Source: UBA4971 sp029551185
Lineage (GTDB): Bacteria > Bacillota > SHA-98 > UBA4971
Length of the DNA: 26,573 bases
Assembly: GCA_035593725.1 (NCBI GenBank)
Contig: DAOSZN010000028.1
Location: 1-26,573 of the forward strand
Direction of reading: 5' to 3'
Position numbers and translations under genes: made by a program. The notes beneath the pieces are model-generated. The model ran no database searches. It was not told the origin of the DNA and was given only the letters and a program-made list of their open reading frames with translations. Positions 6,830 to 14,852 of the stretch are shown here, one piece after another. The stretch's first letter is position 1. Each line of letters begins with the position of its first letter.

Positions 6830-7573
6830 GTGAGTAAGAAGACTTATCAGCTTGAACGCAGGCCATTGTACCTGCAAATTAAAGAAGAGCTGCAAACGGC
6901 TATCGAGAATAAACATTACAGGTACGGAGAAAAGCTCCCTTCAGAGCCTGACTTAGCCGAGATCTACGGTGTCAGTCGCTCGACTATCCGAGAGGCTATA
7001 AAGGTCCTGGCACAAGAAGGATTGGTTATGGTCAGACATGGATTAGGCACCTTTGTGACAAAAAGCGGCAGAGACGTGAAAAGCAATATCGCTGAGCTCC
7101 ATAGTATTACTGAGATTATCGCTCAACATGGGTGGACCGCTGATACTGTTAATCCTCTAATGAGAGAAGAGGAACCTGATGAAGATCTAATTGAGCGTTT
7201 ACAGATAAAACCATCTGAAAGGATTGTGCATATCGAAAGGGTCAGGACGGCAGACGGTGAACCGGTGTTCTACACTGTTCAGAAAATCGCAAAGAGCCGC
7301 GTTGGGGAAGCAATACTTTCGTGGGATATGGATGGTTCGCTTAACAGATTTCTGGAACAGAATTGCGGAACCTTCATTGCTTATACCATTGCCGAGATCC
7401 TACCTATTGCGAATTCCAAGGAAATTACGGAGAAAATGGGAATTGCGGAAAACATACCAATTCTATTGATGGATCAGATTCAGTATGACGGTTCAGACCG
7501 ACCGCTATTTAGGTCTTATGACTATTACCGTACCGATGTCTTTAGATTCAATTTGATCAGAAAGAGACGCTGA
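6830..7573 (+). CDS. GntR family regulator with UTRA domain (HutC subfamily)
   Basis: This 247-residue transcription factor has an N-terminal winged helix-turn-helix (about residues 12-78) with L-P-S-E-P-D-L-A-E-I-Y-G-V-S-R-S-T-I-R-E-A-I (36-57) as the recognition segment and G-L-G-T-F-V (71-76) as the wing. A UTRA ligand-binding domain follows (about 95-243), with the typical I-E-R-V-R and R-S-Y-D-Y-Y-R-T-D-V-F-R-F stretches. HutC-type regulators usually repress neighbouring transport and catabolic genes until a small effector binds. The start is GTG, 6 bases after GGAGGT. It precedes an ABC importer on the same strand by 142 bp and is its most likely regulator. The effector is unknown; UTRA ligands in other members are sugars, amino-acid derivatives or phosphonates. 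Confidence 0.92.
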   Translation: MSKKTYQLERRPLYLQIKEELQTAIENKHYRYGEKLPSEPDLAEIYGVSRSTIREAIKVLAQEGLVMVRHGLGTFVTKSGRDVKSNIAELHSITEIIAQHGWTADTVNPLMREEEPDEDLIERLQIKPSERIVHIERVRTADGEPVFYTVQKIAKSRVGEAILSWDMDGSLNRFLEQNCGTFIAYTIAEILPIANSKEITEKMGIAENIPILLMDQIQYDGSDRPLFRSYDYYRTDVFRFNLIRKRR

Positions 7574-7700
7574 ATGAAAGGTGAATTGAGCATTAAAGGG
7601 GGTGATTATGAGGAAAGATTCGTAAAAGCCGTGGCGAAGCTGTAAAAGAGTTCAATTAGAAGTGTTGCAGCCAATCAAAGCCTACCGGATCCCAATTGCA

Positions 7701-7718
7701 AAAGGAGGATACAAAATG
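7701..7718 (+). promoter_or_regulatory. Ribosome binding site that sets the start of the binding protein
   Basis: AAAGGAGGAT at 7701-7710 precedes ATG 7716-7718. The open frame extends 18 codons further up to an ATG at 7662, but that start lacks a ribosome binding site and would put a polar segment in front of the signal peptide. Confidence 0.8.
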
Positions 7719-8873
7719 CGAAAGGTATTATTGTGCACTTTAGCCTTTTTGTTAGTGGGAGTTATGGCCTTTGGATGTCTAGTAAGCGCCGCTGATAAGG
7801 TTACTATCAACCTGGTGACTGCAGGCGACCAGAACATGGTTGACTTATTTCGGATGGAGCTTGGACCACTGTTTACAGAAAGAAACCCTTGGATAGAGGT
7901 GAGGGTGGTAGGCACCGGCCCCGGTGATGCCGGTTCGCAGAAGATCATAGATAAATTAAACGCTCAAAAGAAAGCCGGCAGGGATAAATGGGATATAGAT
8001 GTTGCGGTTATCCATGAGATCGGGGCAGCGTTTTGTGTACAGGATGAACTCATTAAGAAATATGCTCCTTCAGCCATAACATATCAATATGTCACCAGTC
8101 AGTCAGCTAAGAGGGCTTTAGGTGTAGATGTCGAGGGATACGTGATTCCTATGTTCCAGTCTCAGACTGTGTTAGCCTATAACCCAAAATATATCCCTGA
8201 ACCGCCCAGATCTTTTGAGGAGCTCGTGGCGTGGGCGAAGAAGAACCCGGGGAAATTCGGCTATAACGGAATCAAGCAGGGAGCGTCCGGTGTTTCTTTC
8301 GTTGCCAGCTGGCTATACTGGAAAACCGGCAAGTATGATATCTACGCCCTGACCGGTCCTTTCGATGAGAAGTATATGGAAGATTGGGACAAGGCATTTG
8401 GCGAACTCAAGGAGTTTGATAAATATGCAACTATGACTGCCGGCAATGCGGGAACCCTTGATATGCTGAGCAGAGGAGAGATTTGGATCGGGCCGGTCTG
8501 GGTGGATATGTTCTATTCCTGGGTGGCTGATGGTAGGATGGATCCCAATATGAGACTGGTGCTTCCTGCCCCGGGAATGGCCGGTCAACCTATGTACTAT
8601 GTAATTCCGTCTAAAGCCGCGAATCCTGAGGCAGCTCTGAAATTTGTAGAGTTTGCGACGTCACCTGAGATTCAGGCCAAGTACATTGTAGAGAAATTCA
8701 ACTGGTATCCTGGAATTGACGGCTCTTACATAGAGGATTATCTCCCGGAAGAAGTATGGAATAAGGTGTTCCGTGACGTAACTCCGGAAGACTTGGCTAA
8801 ATATGCCAGAGCGTTCCCGATTAAGGATTACTACAATGCTATGATGGAAGCGTACGAGAGAGCAATGAGGTAG
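7716..8873 (+). CDS. ABC transporter solute-binding protein
   Basis: This 385-residue extracellular binding protein delivers its ligand to the two permeases encoded next. Residues 1-25 are a signal peptide (M-R-K start, hydrophobic core, V-S-A before A26). A cysteine at 21 is present, but A-F-G-C is a poor lipobox, so signal peptidase I cleavage is more likely than lipid attachment. The rest looks like a periplasmic-binding fold of the PotD/AfuA-like cluster, with the usual C-terminal block for fitting neighbouring residues (K-A-A-N-P-E-A-A-L-K-F-V-E-F-A-T-S-P-E-I-Q). The permeases and TOBE-containing ATPase fit this class, which includes importers of polyamines, iron, thiamine, phosphonates and sugar phosphates. 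The ligand is not identifiable. A stable hairpin follows before the permease gene. Confidence 0.88.
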   Translation: MRKVLLCTLAFLLVGVMAFGCLVSAADKVTINLVTAGDQNMVDLFRMELGPLFTERNPWIEVRVVGTGPGDAGSQKIIDKLNAQKKAGRDKWDIDVAVIHEIGAAFCVQDELIKKYAPSAITYQYVTSQSAKRALGVDVEGYVIPMFQSQTVLAYNPKYIPEPPRSFEELVAWAKKNPGKFGYNGIKQGASGVSFVASWLYWKTGKYDIYALTGPFDEKYMEDWDKAFGELKEFDKYATMTAGNAGTLDMLSRGEIWIGPVWVDMFYSWVADGRMDPNMRLVLPAPGMAGQPMYYVIPSKAANPEAALKFVEFATSPEIQAKYIVEKFNWYPGIDGSYIEDYLPEEVWNKVFRDVTPEDLAKYARAFPIKDYYNAMMEAYERAMR

Positions 8874-8882
8874 GTCGGTTTC

Positions 8883-8911
8883 GCTGCCGTGCCCCAAAAG
8901 GGCACGGTAGC
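8883..8911 (+). repeat. Intercistronic stem-loop after the ABC binding-protein gene
   Basis: Twelve paired positions (8883-8894 with 8900-8911, one G-T wobble) enclose a 5-base loop. There is no T-run, so it is not a classic terminator. A hairpin at this position commonly protects the upstream message from 3' exonucleases, giving more binding protein than permease. Confidence 0.65.
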
Positions 8912-8979
8912 TCTAACACTTATTCTCGGCATAATCAGAGAGACTAAGGCAGCTAAAGGGAAAGAAGGGATAGATTAAG

Positions 8980-9864
8980 ATGCGTCTTGCCTCATCCAAA
9001 CAGGCTTCGTCCGTTTCGAAACCCGGAAAAACACAGCGTCCGCGCGGTAGGGCCGGTCAGTCAAACCTAAGCGGGATACTCTTGGTTTTGCCGGCGCTTA
9101 TTGTCTTGGGCGTATTATACATTTATCCTCTCATTTCTTCCATTATTATGAGTTTCGTGTCAGAACAAGGTATTGGCCTATATAATTACAGAAAAGCGAT
9201 AAATCTCTATTGGGTGGATATATTCTTCACTATCGGAATAACTCTTATCTCATTGGCGATTGTATTCATAATCTCGGTGGCTATCGCAGGATATCTTAGG
9301 TTTAACCAATGGCCGTTTCTCAACTTTGTCTATCGGCTGCCGCTTTTTATTCCCTTTTTGATAGCAGGCCACTCGATGCGGGTTTTCTTAGCGCCTCATG
9401 GAATTCTGAATATCATCCTTACAAGGATTACAGGTATTCCGGAGCTTCCGGGGCTAGCCTTCGGCTGGCCGGGTCTGGTGATCGCTTTCGTCTGGAAGCA
9501 GTTTCCTCAGGCCACTCTGTTAATCTTGGGAGCGTTCCAATCAGTGCCTGATTCATGTATAGAGGCAGCCTTGAATCTTGGTAGCAATAAGTTCAGAGCT
9601 ATATGGCAGATTGTTCTTCCTATTGCAAGTCCAACAGTACTGGTTGCCATGGTTTTGACTTTTGTATCAACTATTGGCTGTCTGACTATACCATTACTGA
9701 TCGGTCCTTCAAAACCAGTTATGCTGCCTGTAGATATGTCTTTCCGAATCACCTACTTTAATGACTGGGGAGTAGCCAATGCATTGGGTGTCATCTCCTA
9801 CCTGCTTGTAATCGGACTCTCGTTCTATTATCTCAGGTACATGGTGAAAAAGGAGGAGGCATAG
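8980..9864 (+). CDS. ABC transporter permease, first subunit
   Basis: This 294-residue inner-membrane subunit of the importer has a basic N-terminal tail (residues 1-28) and about six membrane helices (first about 32-58). The cytoplasmic EAA loop that docks on the ATPase is E-A-A-L-N-L-G-S-N-K-F-R-A-I-W-Q-I-V-L-P (195-214), a good match to the binding-protein-dependent permease signature. It starts with ATG behind GAAGGGAT, 106 bp after the binding-protein gene, and is followed after one base by the second permease. The two permeases are expected to form a heterodimer. Confidence 0.9.
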   Translation: MRLASSKQASSVSKPGKTQRPRGRAGQSNLSGILLVLPALIVLGVLYIYPLISSIIMSFVSEQGIGLYNYRKAINLYWVDIFFTIGITLISLAIVFIISVAIAGYLRFNQWPFLNFVYRLPLFIPFLIAGHSMRVFLAPHGILNIILTRITGIPELPGLAFGWPGLVIAFVWKQFPQATLLILGAFQSVPDSCIEAALNLGSNKFRAIWQIVLPIASPTVLVAMVLTFVSTIGCLTIPLLIGPSKPVMLPVDMSFRITYFNDWGVANALGVISYLLVIGLSFYYLRYMVKKEEA

Positions 9865-9865
9865 G

Positions 9866-10690
9866 ATGCAGGATGTAACAAGGACTAATTGGTGGAAGAG
9901 AATGATTCTGAGGACCATCGCAGTCACCCTAATCGGATTAGCAATCATCGGGCCTCTGGCGGGAACCTTGATTTGGAGTTTTGCGGAGAAGTGGTACTGG
10001 CCGAGTGCTTTCCCACAGCAGGTAGGCTTAAAGTATTGGAAGGCTTCCTTATCCGGGCAGTCACAGGTCATGGAGTCGTTATGGGTGAGCCTCCTTATTG
10101 CTGTAATCGTAGTGGTTTTGGCAATGCTCATTTCAGTTCCGGCAGGCTATGCTCTTGCCCGGTATGACATACCTTGGAAGAGGATTCTCTTGGTAATCTT
10201 TCTAATGCCTCAGGCATTTCCACAACTACCGGTTTTCATCAATATGACGTCCATGTTTTACCGATATAACCTTGTTGGGACAGTGACCGGGGTCGTCGCA
10301 GTTCATTTAGTTGTTTCACTGGTGTACTCAGTCTGGATCACCACAGCGGCTTTCAAGTCAATCCCGGTCTCCCTGGAAGAGGCAGCTGTTAACTTAGGTG
10401 CCAACCGTCTGAAGGTTTTCTTCAGAATCACGCTTCCTCTTGCAGCGCCGGGCTTGATAGCCAGTTCCATATTTGTCTTTATTACTTCCCTTGATGAGTT
10501 CACCGGTACCTTTTTTGTGGGAGCGCCGTTTATTCAGACACTCCCGATCTTAATGTACACAGCCAGTATGGGGTATAACATGCAGTACGCTTCCGTCATT
10601 GCTGTTCTCTTAACCATTCCGGCATTATTCTTCATGCTTGTCCTGGAGAGATTCTTGAAAGCAGAGTATATCAGTGGGTTGGGGGTATAG
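9866..10690 (+). CDS. ABC transporter permease, second subunit
   Basis: This 274-residue permease partner has about six membrane segments, the first at about 16-38. Its EAA loop is E-A-A-V-N-L-G-A-N-R-L-K-V-F-F-R-I-T-L-P (172-191). The start codon lies one base after the stop of the first permease, with AGGAGGAGG inside the preceding gene as ribosome binding site, and the ATPase gene begins 3 bases after its stop. This tight packing indicates one transcript and equal production of the two permeases. Confidence 0.9.
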   Translation: MQDVTRTNWWKRMILRTIAVTLIGLAIIGPLAGTLIWSFAEKWYWPSAFPQQVGLKYWKASLSGQSQVMESLWVSLLIAVIVVVLAMLISVPAGYALARYDIPWKRILLVIFLMPQAFPQLPVFINMTSMFYRYNLVGTVTGVVAVHLVVSLVYSVWITTAAFKSIPVSLEEAAVNLGANRLKVFFRITLPLAAPGLIASSIFVFITSLDEFTGTFFVGAPFIQTLPILMYTASMGYNMQYASVIAVLLTIPALFFMLVLERFLKAEYISGLGV

Positions 10691-10693
10691 AAC

Positions 10694-11743
10694 ATGGCTA
10701 CATTGAGAATTAAAGGCCTGACTAAGACCTACGGACAATTAAAGGCCTTGGATAATGTGGATCTTACGGTGGAAGAGGGAAAGCTTGCCGCCATTCTTGG
10801 ACCCAGTGGTTCCGGAAAGTCTACTCTGGTTCGTGCGATAGCAGGATTTGTAGTGCCCGATTGTGGAGAGATTTTTCTCGGAGAGCGTGACATTACTCAT
10901 GAGAGACCCGAACACAGAAATACGGCCATGGTATTTCAAAGCTACGCCTTATGGCCTCACATGACTGTTTATCAAAACATTGCCTTTGGTCTTAAGCTTA
11001 AGAAAAAAACGCCTGAGGAAATTGCAAAGAAGGTAAAATGGGCTCTTGAACTTGTTGACCTTCCGGGACTGGAAGAAAGACTTCCAACGCAGCTCTCCGG
11101 CGGACAACAACAAAGAGTGGCTTTAGCTCGTGCCTTAGTCGTTGACCCTGAAATATTGCTTCTTGATGAACCCCTTTCCAACCTTGATGCCAAGATTAGG
11201 TATAAATTACGCTTTGAAATTAAGAAGTTGCAAAAGAGACTGAATATCACTACGATCTATATTACCCATGACCAGGAAGAGGCGTTGAGTATTGCCGATT
11301 CCGTGGTCCTTCTTAAAGATGGCCGCGTTATGCAAGCAGGCGCGCCCCAGGATATTTACTCGCGCCCGGGAGATCTCTTTGTGGCAGAATTCCTCGGAGC
11401 CAGTAATATTGTAACTGGTAAGACGCTGAGAGATGAAGGAGGCCTTTATGCATCGCTCGGCGGAACCAGGCTACCCGTTCCCGACGATAAGAAGGAGAAT
11501 GACGAGGTTTCACTGATTCTCAGAGCTGACGAAGTTGAACTTACCACTGAAAAGCCCGCTGAATCTGAGGATTACTATGTATTGAAAGGTATACTCTGTG
11601 ATCAGATGTATCTGGGGTCACGATGGAGATACGAGGTTTCTACGCCGGAAGGCCATTCCCTACTGGTGGACCATGACAGGAACCTCGCTGCGCATTCAGA
11701 GATTTATCTTTGCATCAGTCGGGATCGGCTCTATATTTACTGA
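10694..11743 (+). CDS. ABC transporter ATP-binding protein (MalK/PotA type)
   Basis: This 349-residue cytoplasmic ATPase energises the importer. Walker A is G-P-S-G-S-G-K-S-T (36-44), the Q-loop is Q82, the signature is L-S-G-G-Q (134-138), Walker B is I-L-L-L-D-E-P (154-160), the D-loop is S-N-L-D and the switch histidine is H192. A C-terminal extension from about residue 240 is a TOBE-type regulatory or ligand-sensing domain, as in PotA, FbpC and UgpC proteins. It follows the second permease by 3 bases. The following MBL gene is only 28 bases downstream and probably shares the transcript. Confidence 0.93.
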   Translation: MATLRIKGLTKTYGQLKALDNVDLTVEEGKLAAILGPSGSGKSTLVRAIAGFVVPDCGEIFLGERDITHERPEHRNTAMVFQSYALWPHMTVYQNIAFGLKLKKKTPEEIAKKVKWALELVDLPGLEERLPTQLSGGQQQRVALARALVVDPEILLLDEPLSNLDAKIRYKLRFEIKKLQKRLNITTIYITHDQEEALSIADSVVLLKDGRVMQAGAPQDIYSRPGDLFVAEFLGASNIVTGKTLRDEGGLYASLGGTRLPVPDDKKENDEVSLILRADEVELTTEKPAESEDYYVLKGILCDQMYLGSRWRYEVSTPEGHSLLVDHDRNLAAHSEIYLCISRDRLYIY

Positions 11744-11771
11744 CGTAGCGAGGAATAAGGGGAGAAGCTGA

Positions 11772-12764
11772 TTGAGCGAAAACAAGCTAATCGTAGACTT
11801 CTTGAATGTCGGATTCGGGGAAAGTATATGCATTAGAGCTACAGGCACTAAACCCCTGAATATCTTAGTGGACGGCGGCGATAATCGACAGGATGTATTT
11901 GCCTGTCGCAGGAATAGAATAAAGCTGTCTCAATATCTGTCTGGAGAAGGGATTCGGGATATTGATTTGCTGGTCATTACACATCTTCATCAAGATCACT
12001 TAGGCGGAATTCATGAAGTAATCTCTGATATCTCGGTGAGGGAGGCTTGGGTTAATTACCTGTTACCTCAAGAGTTTCACGGTGGAAAAGTATCTTCGGA
12101 AGGCAGTAACATAGAGAATGCCATTGACATGTACGATGACATTTTCAGAATACTGAAAAAAAACGGGACCAAAATCCGACTCATAGAGGAAGATATGCGG
12201 TGGACAAGGGATATTAGTGATAATTCCTTGAGAATTACCGGGATGACACCAGGTAAGCAACTGCTCGCTAAACTAAACAAGGATATGGAGATGATCTACC
12301 GTACTACAAACCATGAAGAAAGAAAGGGAATACTGCAAGAAGTTGATGAATTCTTAAACCGGACTTGTATAGTAGTAAAGATAGATTATTTAGGCACTGG
12401 GATTTTGCTCTGCAGTGACGCGCCACTTTCTTTTTGGAAGCAATTCAATGATACTGAAAATCTGAAAGCGGTTATCCTAAAAGCTCCGCACCACGGAGAC
12501 ATAGAACATATTAATAGAGAGTTGTTAAGTGCTGTAGGTGCAAAATATCTGGTCATTAGTGCAGATGGCGAACGAACATATAATCTGCCAAGTCCGGAAA
12601 CCAAGTCTCTGGCTGAGTCAATGGGACTGGAGGTCATTTATACAGAAGACTCTGATCTGAATGAATCCGGATGTGGCAAAGAGAACTCGGTGGGAAACGT
12701 TGTTCGGTTTAATGTTGGCTACAGGCAAGTAGCCTATAGCCGTCACCTGGTAAGACAGGTATAA
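11772..12764 (+). CDS. MBL-fold metallohydrolase, ComEC C-terminal-like
   Basis: This 330-residue protein has the metallo-beta-lactamase fold. The zinc motif is H-L-H-Q-D-H (71-76), further ligand-like residues are D216 in C-S-D-A-P and H240-H241 in A-P-H-H-G-D, and the opening V-D-F-L-N-V-G-F-G-E-S and L-V-D-G-G-D (33-37) are typical of the free-standing relatives of the ComEC/Rec2 hydrolase domain. There is no signal peptide or membrane helix, so it is cytoplasmic. Such proteins may hydrolyse phosphodiesters, nucleic acids or small esters; this one cannot be narrowed down. The start is TTG behind AAGGGGAGAAG. Its place between an ABC ATPase gene and a phosphofructokinase gene suggests processing of the imported solute, which is inference only. 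Confidence 0.85.
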   Translation: MSENKLIVDFLNVGFGESICIRATGTKPLNILVDGGDNRQDVFACRRNRIKLSQYLSGEGIRDIDLLVITHLHQDHLGGIHEVISDISVREAWVNYLLPQEFHGGKVSSEGSNIENAIDMYDDIFRILKKNGTKIRLIEEDMRWTRDISDNSLRITGMTPGKQLLAKLNKDMEMIYRTTNHEERKGILQEVDEFLNRTCIVVKIDYLGTGILLCSDAPLSFWKQFNDTENLKAVILKAPHHGDIEHINRELLSAVGAKYLVISADGERTYNLPSPETKSLAESMGLEVIYTEDSDLNESGCGKENSVGNVVRFNVGYRQVAYSRHLVRQV

Positions 12765-12846
12765 ATGGAATAGTACAGGCTTTACAGGTATTTTGTAGAA
12801 AACAAATATTATCCTGTGGATTGCCTTGTAGGGAGTGTAAGAATAA

Positions 12847-14061
12847 ATGGCATTGGAAGGCAACGTTTTGATTGGCCAGTCCGGAGGACCGACTTCCGTG
12901 ATTAACAGCAGTCTCTACGGGATAATTACGGAAGCGAAAAAGCACGGGTTTATCCGTGAGATATACGGAGCTGTTCACGGCATAGAAGGCGTTTTAAGGA
13001 AACAGATTATTGATCTCAGACGCGAGACGGATGAGGTGATAGACGGGCTCAAAAGAACCCCGGGCGCAGCTTTAGGAGGGTGCAGATATAAACTGCAAGA
13101 TACTGACATGGGAACAGTATTTAGGGTATTTGACTCCGCTGATATCAGATACTTCTTTTACATCGGCGGGAACGATTCCATGGATACCGCTGCCCGGCTC
13201 AACAAGGCTGCCAAGGAACAAGGATATGAACTCCGGGTTATCGGAGTGCCAAAAACCATAGATAATGACCTTCCGGAAACCCATCACTGTCCCGGATTCG
13301 GCAGTTGCGCCAAATACGTGGCTACCTCGGTCAGGGAAGCAGGTCTTCATACAGCCAGCATGTATACGTCTGAGCCGATTACCATTCTTCAGACTGTAGG
13401 CAGGAATACCGGATGGCTTCCCGGGGCAAGTGCTTTAGCCAAGTCCCAAGAGGATGATGCTCCTCATCTTATTTACTTCCCGGAGATTGCTTTTTCCATA
13501 GAAAAATTTCTGGAAGAGGTGGAGGCAACTTACAGAAGAGTCGGAGGGGCTTTTATCGTAGTCGGCGAGGGTCTGAAGGACGCGAGGGGAGAGTACATAG
13601 AAGTTCAGGAAGATGACGTGGCTACTGATGCTTTTGGTCATCCTACATTAGGTGGCGTAAGCGAGTTCTTAAGAAACGCTATTGAGAAAAACTTAAAGAT
13701 TAAGGCCCGCAATATCAAACTGGACATCTGCCAGCAAGCTGCAATGCACTTTGCTTCCCTCCGAGATGTAAACGATGCTGTAGCAGTAGGAAAAGCTGCA
13801 GTAGATGCAGCTGCAAGTGGCCTCTCCGGATTTATGGTGACTCTTCTTAAAGAAGAGGCTGCAACCGGTTTGATTGAGTTGGAGAAGGTTGCCAATGTTG
13901 AGCGAAAAGTGCCCGTTGAATGGATGAATAAAGAAGGGAACTTTGTAACCTCTGATTTCTTGGAGTATGCTCATCCCTTGATCCAAGGGGAGGCAAGGGT
14001 GTTGGTGGAGGACGGATTACCGGTTTATGCAAGACTTAAGAAATCATTTATACAGTTATAG
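12847..14061 (+). CDS. Phosphofructokinase, PPi-dependent type
   Basis: This 404-residue member of the PfkA family phosphorylates fructose 6-phosphate at C1, very likely using pyrophosphate. The donor-site motif is G-G-N-D-S (107-111), with Asp at the position where ATP enzymes have Gly. The catalytic motif is P-K-T-I-D-N-D (135-141), with Lys where ATP enzymes have Gly; D139 is the catalytic base. Both changes mark pyrophosphate users. The preceding position, Asp in E. coli GGDGS, is Asn109 here. V-G-R-N-T-G-W (184-190) and G-E-G are sugar-phosphate-binding motifs. AGGGAG at 12830 is the likely ribosome binding site. The gene is followed after 39 bp by a HAD phosphatase gene. A different sugar phosphate, such as sedoheptulose 7-phosphate, is possible because pyrophosphate enzymes are often broad. 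Confidence 0.9.
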   Translation: MALEGNVLIGQSGGPTSVINSSLYGIITEAKKHGFIREIYGAVHGIEGVLRKQIIDLRRETDEVIDGLKRTPGAALGGCRYKLQDTDMGTVFRVFDSADIRYFFYIGGNDSMDTAARLNKAAKEQGYELRVIGVPKTIDNDLPETHHCPGFGSCAKYVATSVREAGLHTASMYTSEPITILQTVGRNTGWLPGASALAKSQEDDAPHLIYFPEIAFSIEKFLEEVEATYRRVGGAFIVVGEGLKDARGEYIEVQEDDVATDAFGHPTLGGVSEFLRNAIEKNLKIKARNIKLDICQQAAMHFASLRDVNDAVAVGKAAVDAAASGLSGFMVTLLKEEAATGLIELEKVANVERKVPVEWMNKEGNFVTSDFLEYAHPLIQGEARVLVEDGLPVYARLKKSFIQL

Positions 14062-14100
14062 ATAAGCAGTCAACTATGTTGATTACCAGGAGGCAGTCAT

Positions 14101-14724
14101 ATGAAAAAAATCTTAATCTTTGATTTTGACGGAACTGTTGTGAACTCCATGCCTCGGCTTGCTGATATCGCCTCAGAATTGATTAACCGCTATTACGGGT
14201 TGTCTTTGGAAATCAGCAGGAATTTGTATATACTGACTTCAGGCCTCCCCTTTGTTGAGCAGTTGGAATATATGTTTCCGGGGAAAAAGGAGAACCGTCA
14301 AATTGTGGAGGAATTTGAGCGACAAAAGGAAGAAGACGTTATGAATGAGCCCTTGTTCCCCGAGACCAAAGACGTACTTGCCTATTTGGCTTCACAGGGG
14401 CATAAAATTGTTATCTCTTCAAGCAACTTTCAGCATATTATGGAGGAGTACATGGAAAGGTGCGGTTTGGCGCCTGATTTGGTTCTTGGACACAAAGAAG
14501 GGTTTTCGAAAGGGAAAGACCATTTTGACTACATTAAGGATTACTTCCAAGCTGACACCGAAGACCTGGTTTTCATCGGGGATTCTCTGCGGGATTTTGA
14601 AAAAGCCAGAGATAACGGAGTAAGGTTTATTGGGAGAATAAGCACTTTTACAGAGGATGATTTTAGACAAGCCGGCGCAGATCAAGTAATCCATGATCTG
14701 CGGGAGCTAATGCAGGTCTTGTAA
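14101..14724 (+). CDS. HAD family phosphatase (phosphoglycolate phosphatase-like)
   Basis: This 207-residue HAD-superfamily hydrolase has motif I D-F-D-G-T (8-12; D8 nucleophile, D10 acid/base), motif II V-I-S-S-S (104-108), a lysine of motif III within G-F-S-K-G-K (134-139) and motif IV G-D-S-L-R-D (160-165). The helical cap at about residues 15-85 places it with subclass I enzymes such as Gph and beta-phosphoglucomutase relatives; the acid/base aspartate and motif context favour a phosphatase. AGGAGG at 14088-14093 precedes the ATG. It follows the phosphofructokinase gene closely, so a sugar-phosphate substrate from the same pathway is plausible, but substrate cannot be deduced from such sequences. 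Confidence 0.87.
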   Translation: MKKILIFDFDGTVVNSMPRLADIASELINRYYGLSLEISRNLYILTSGLPFVEQLEYMFPGKKENRQIVEEFERQKEEDVMNEPLFPETKDVLAYLASQGHKIVISSSNFQHIMEEYMERCGLAPDLVLGHKEGFSKGKDHFDYIKDYFQADTEDLVFIGDSLRDFEKARDNGVRFIGRISTFTEDDFRQAGADQVIHDLRELMQVL

Positions 14725-14852
14725 TCCTGTGAGTATCATTCCCCGGTGAGACCGGTGAGCTGTTTTAGTCTGCTTTTAGGAGAGACTGTTATTGCTGCCT
14801 GTCTTTATTCGGTTGCCCGCAGGATACAATTCATTTAGAAGGAAAACCGGGA
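14725..14852. promoter_or_regulatory. Spacer before the pyroglutamyl peptidase gene
   Basis: The spacer holds a direct repeat of CCGGTGAG (14743-14750 and 14752-14759) and a small inverted repeat AGTCT/AGACT (about 14767-14786). TACAAT at 14825-14830 is a fair -10 hexamer, but no matching -35 is visible. Whether the peptidase has its own promoter is open. Confidence 0.2.

Noticed and set aside
7598..7625. Very short frame MRKDS behind AAAGGGGGTGA, upstream of the binding-protein gene
   Set aside because: Five codons with a good binding site could be a leader peptide, but nothing else supports translation or a regulatory role.
7662..7715. An 18-codon upstream extension of the ABC binding-protein gene
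   Set aside because: The ATG at 7716 has AAAGGAGG at ideal spacing and begins a normal signal peptide, while the upstream ATG lacks a binding site.
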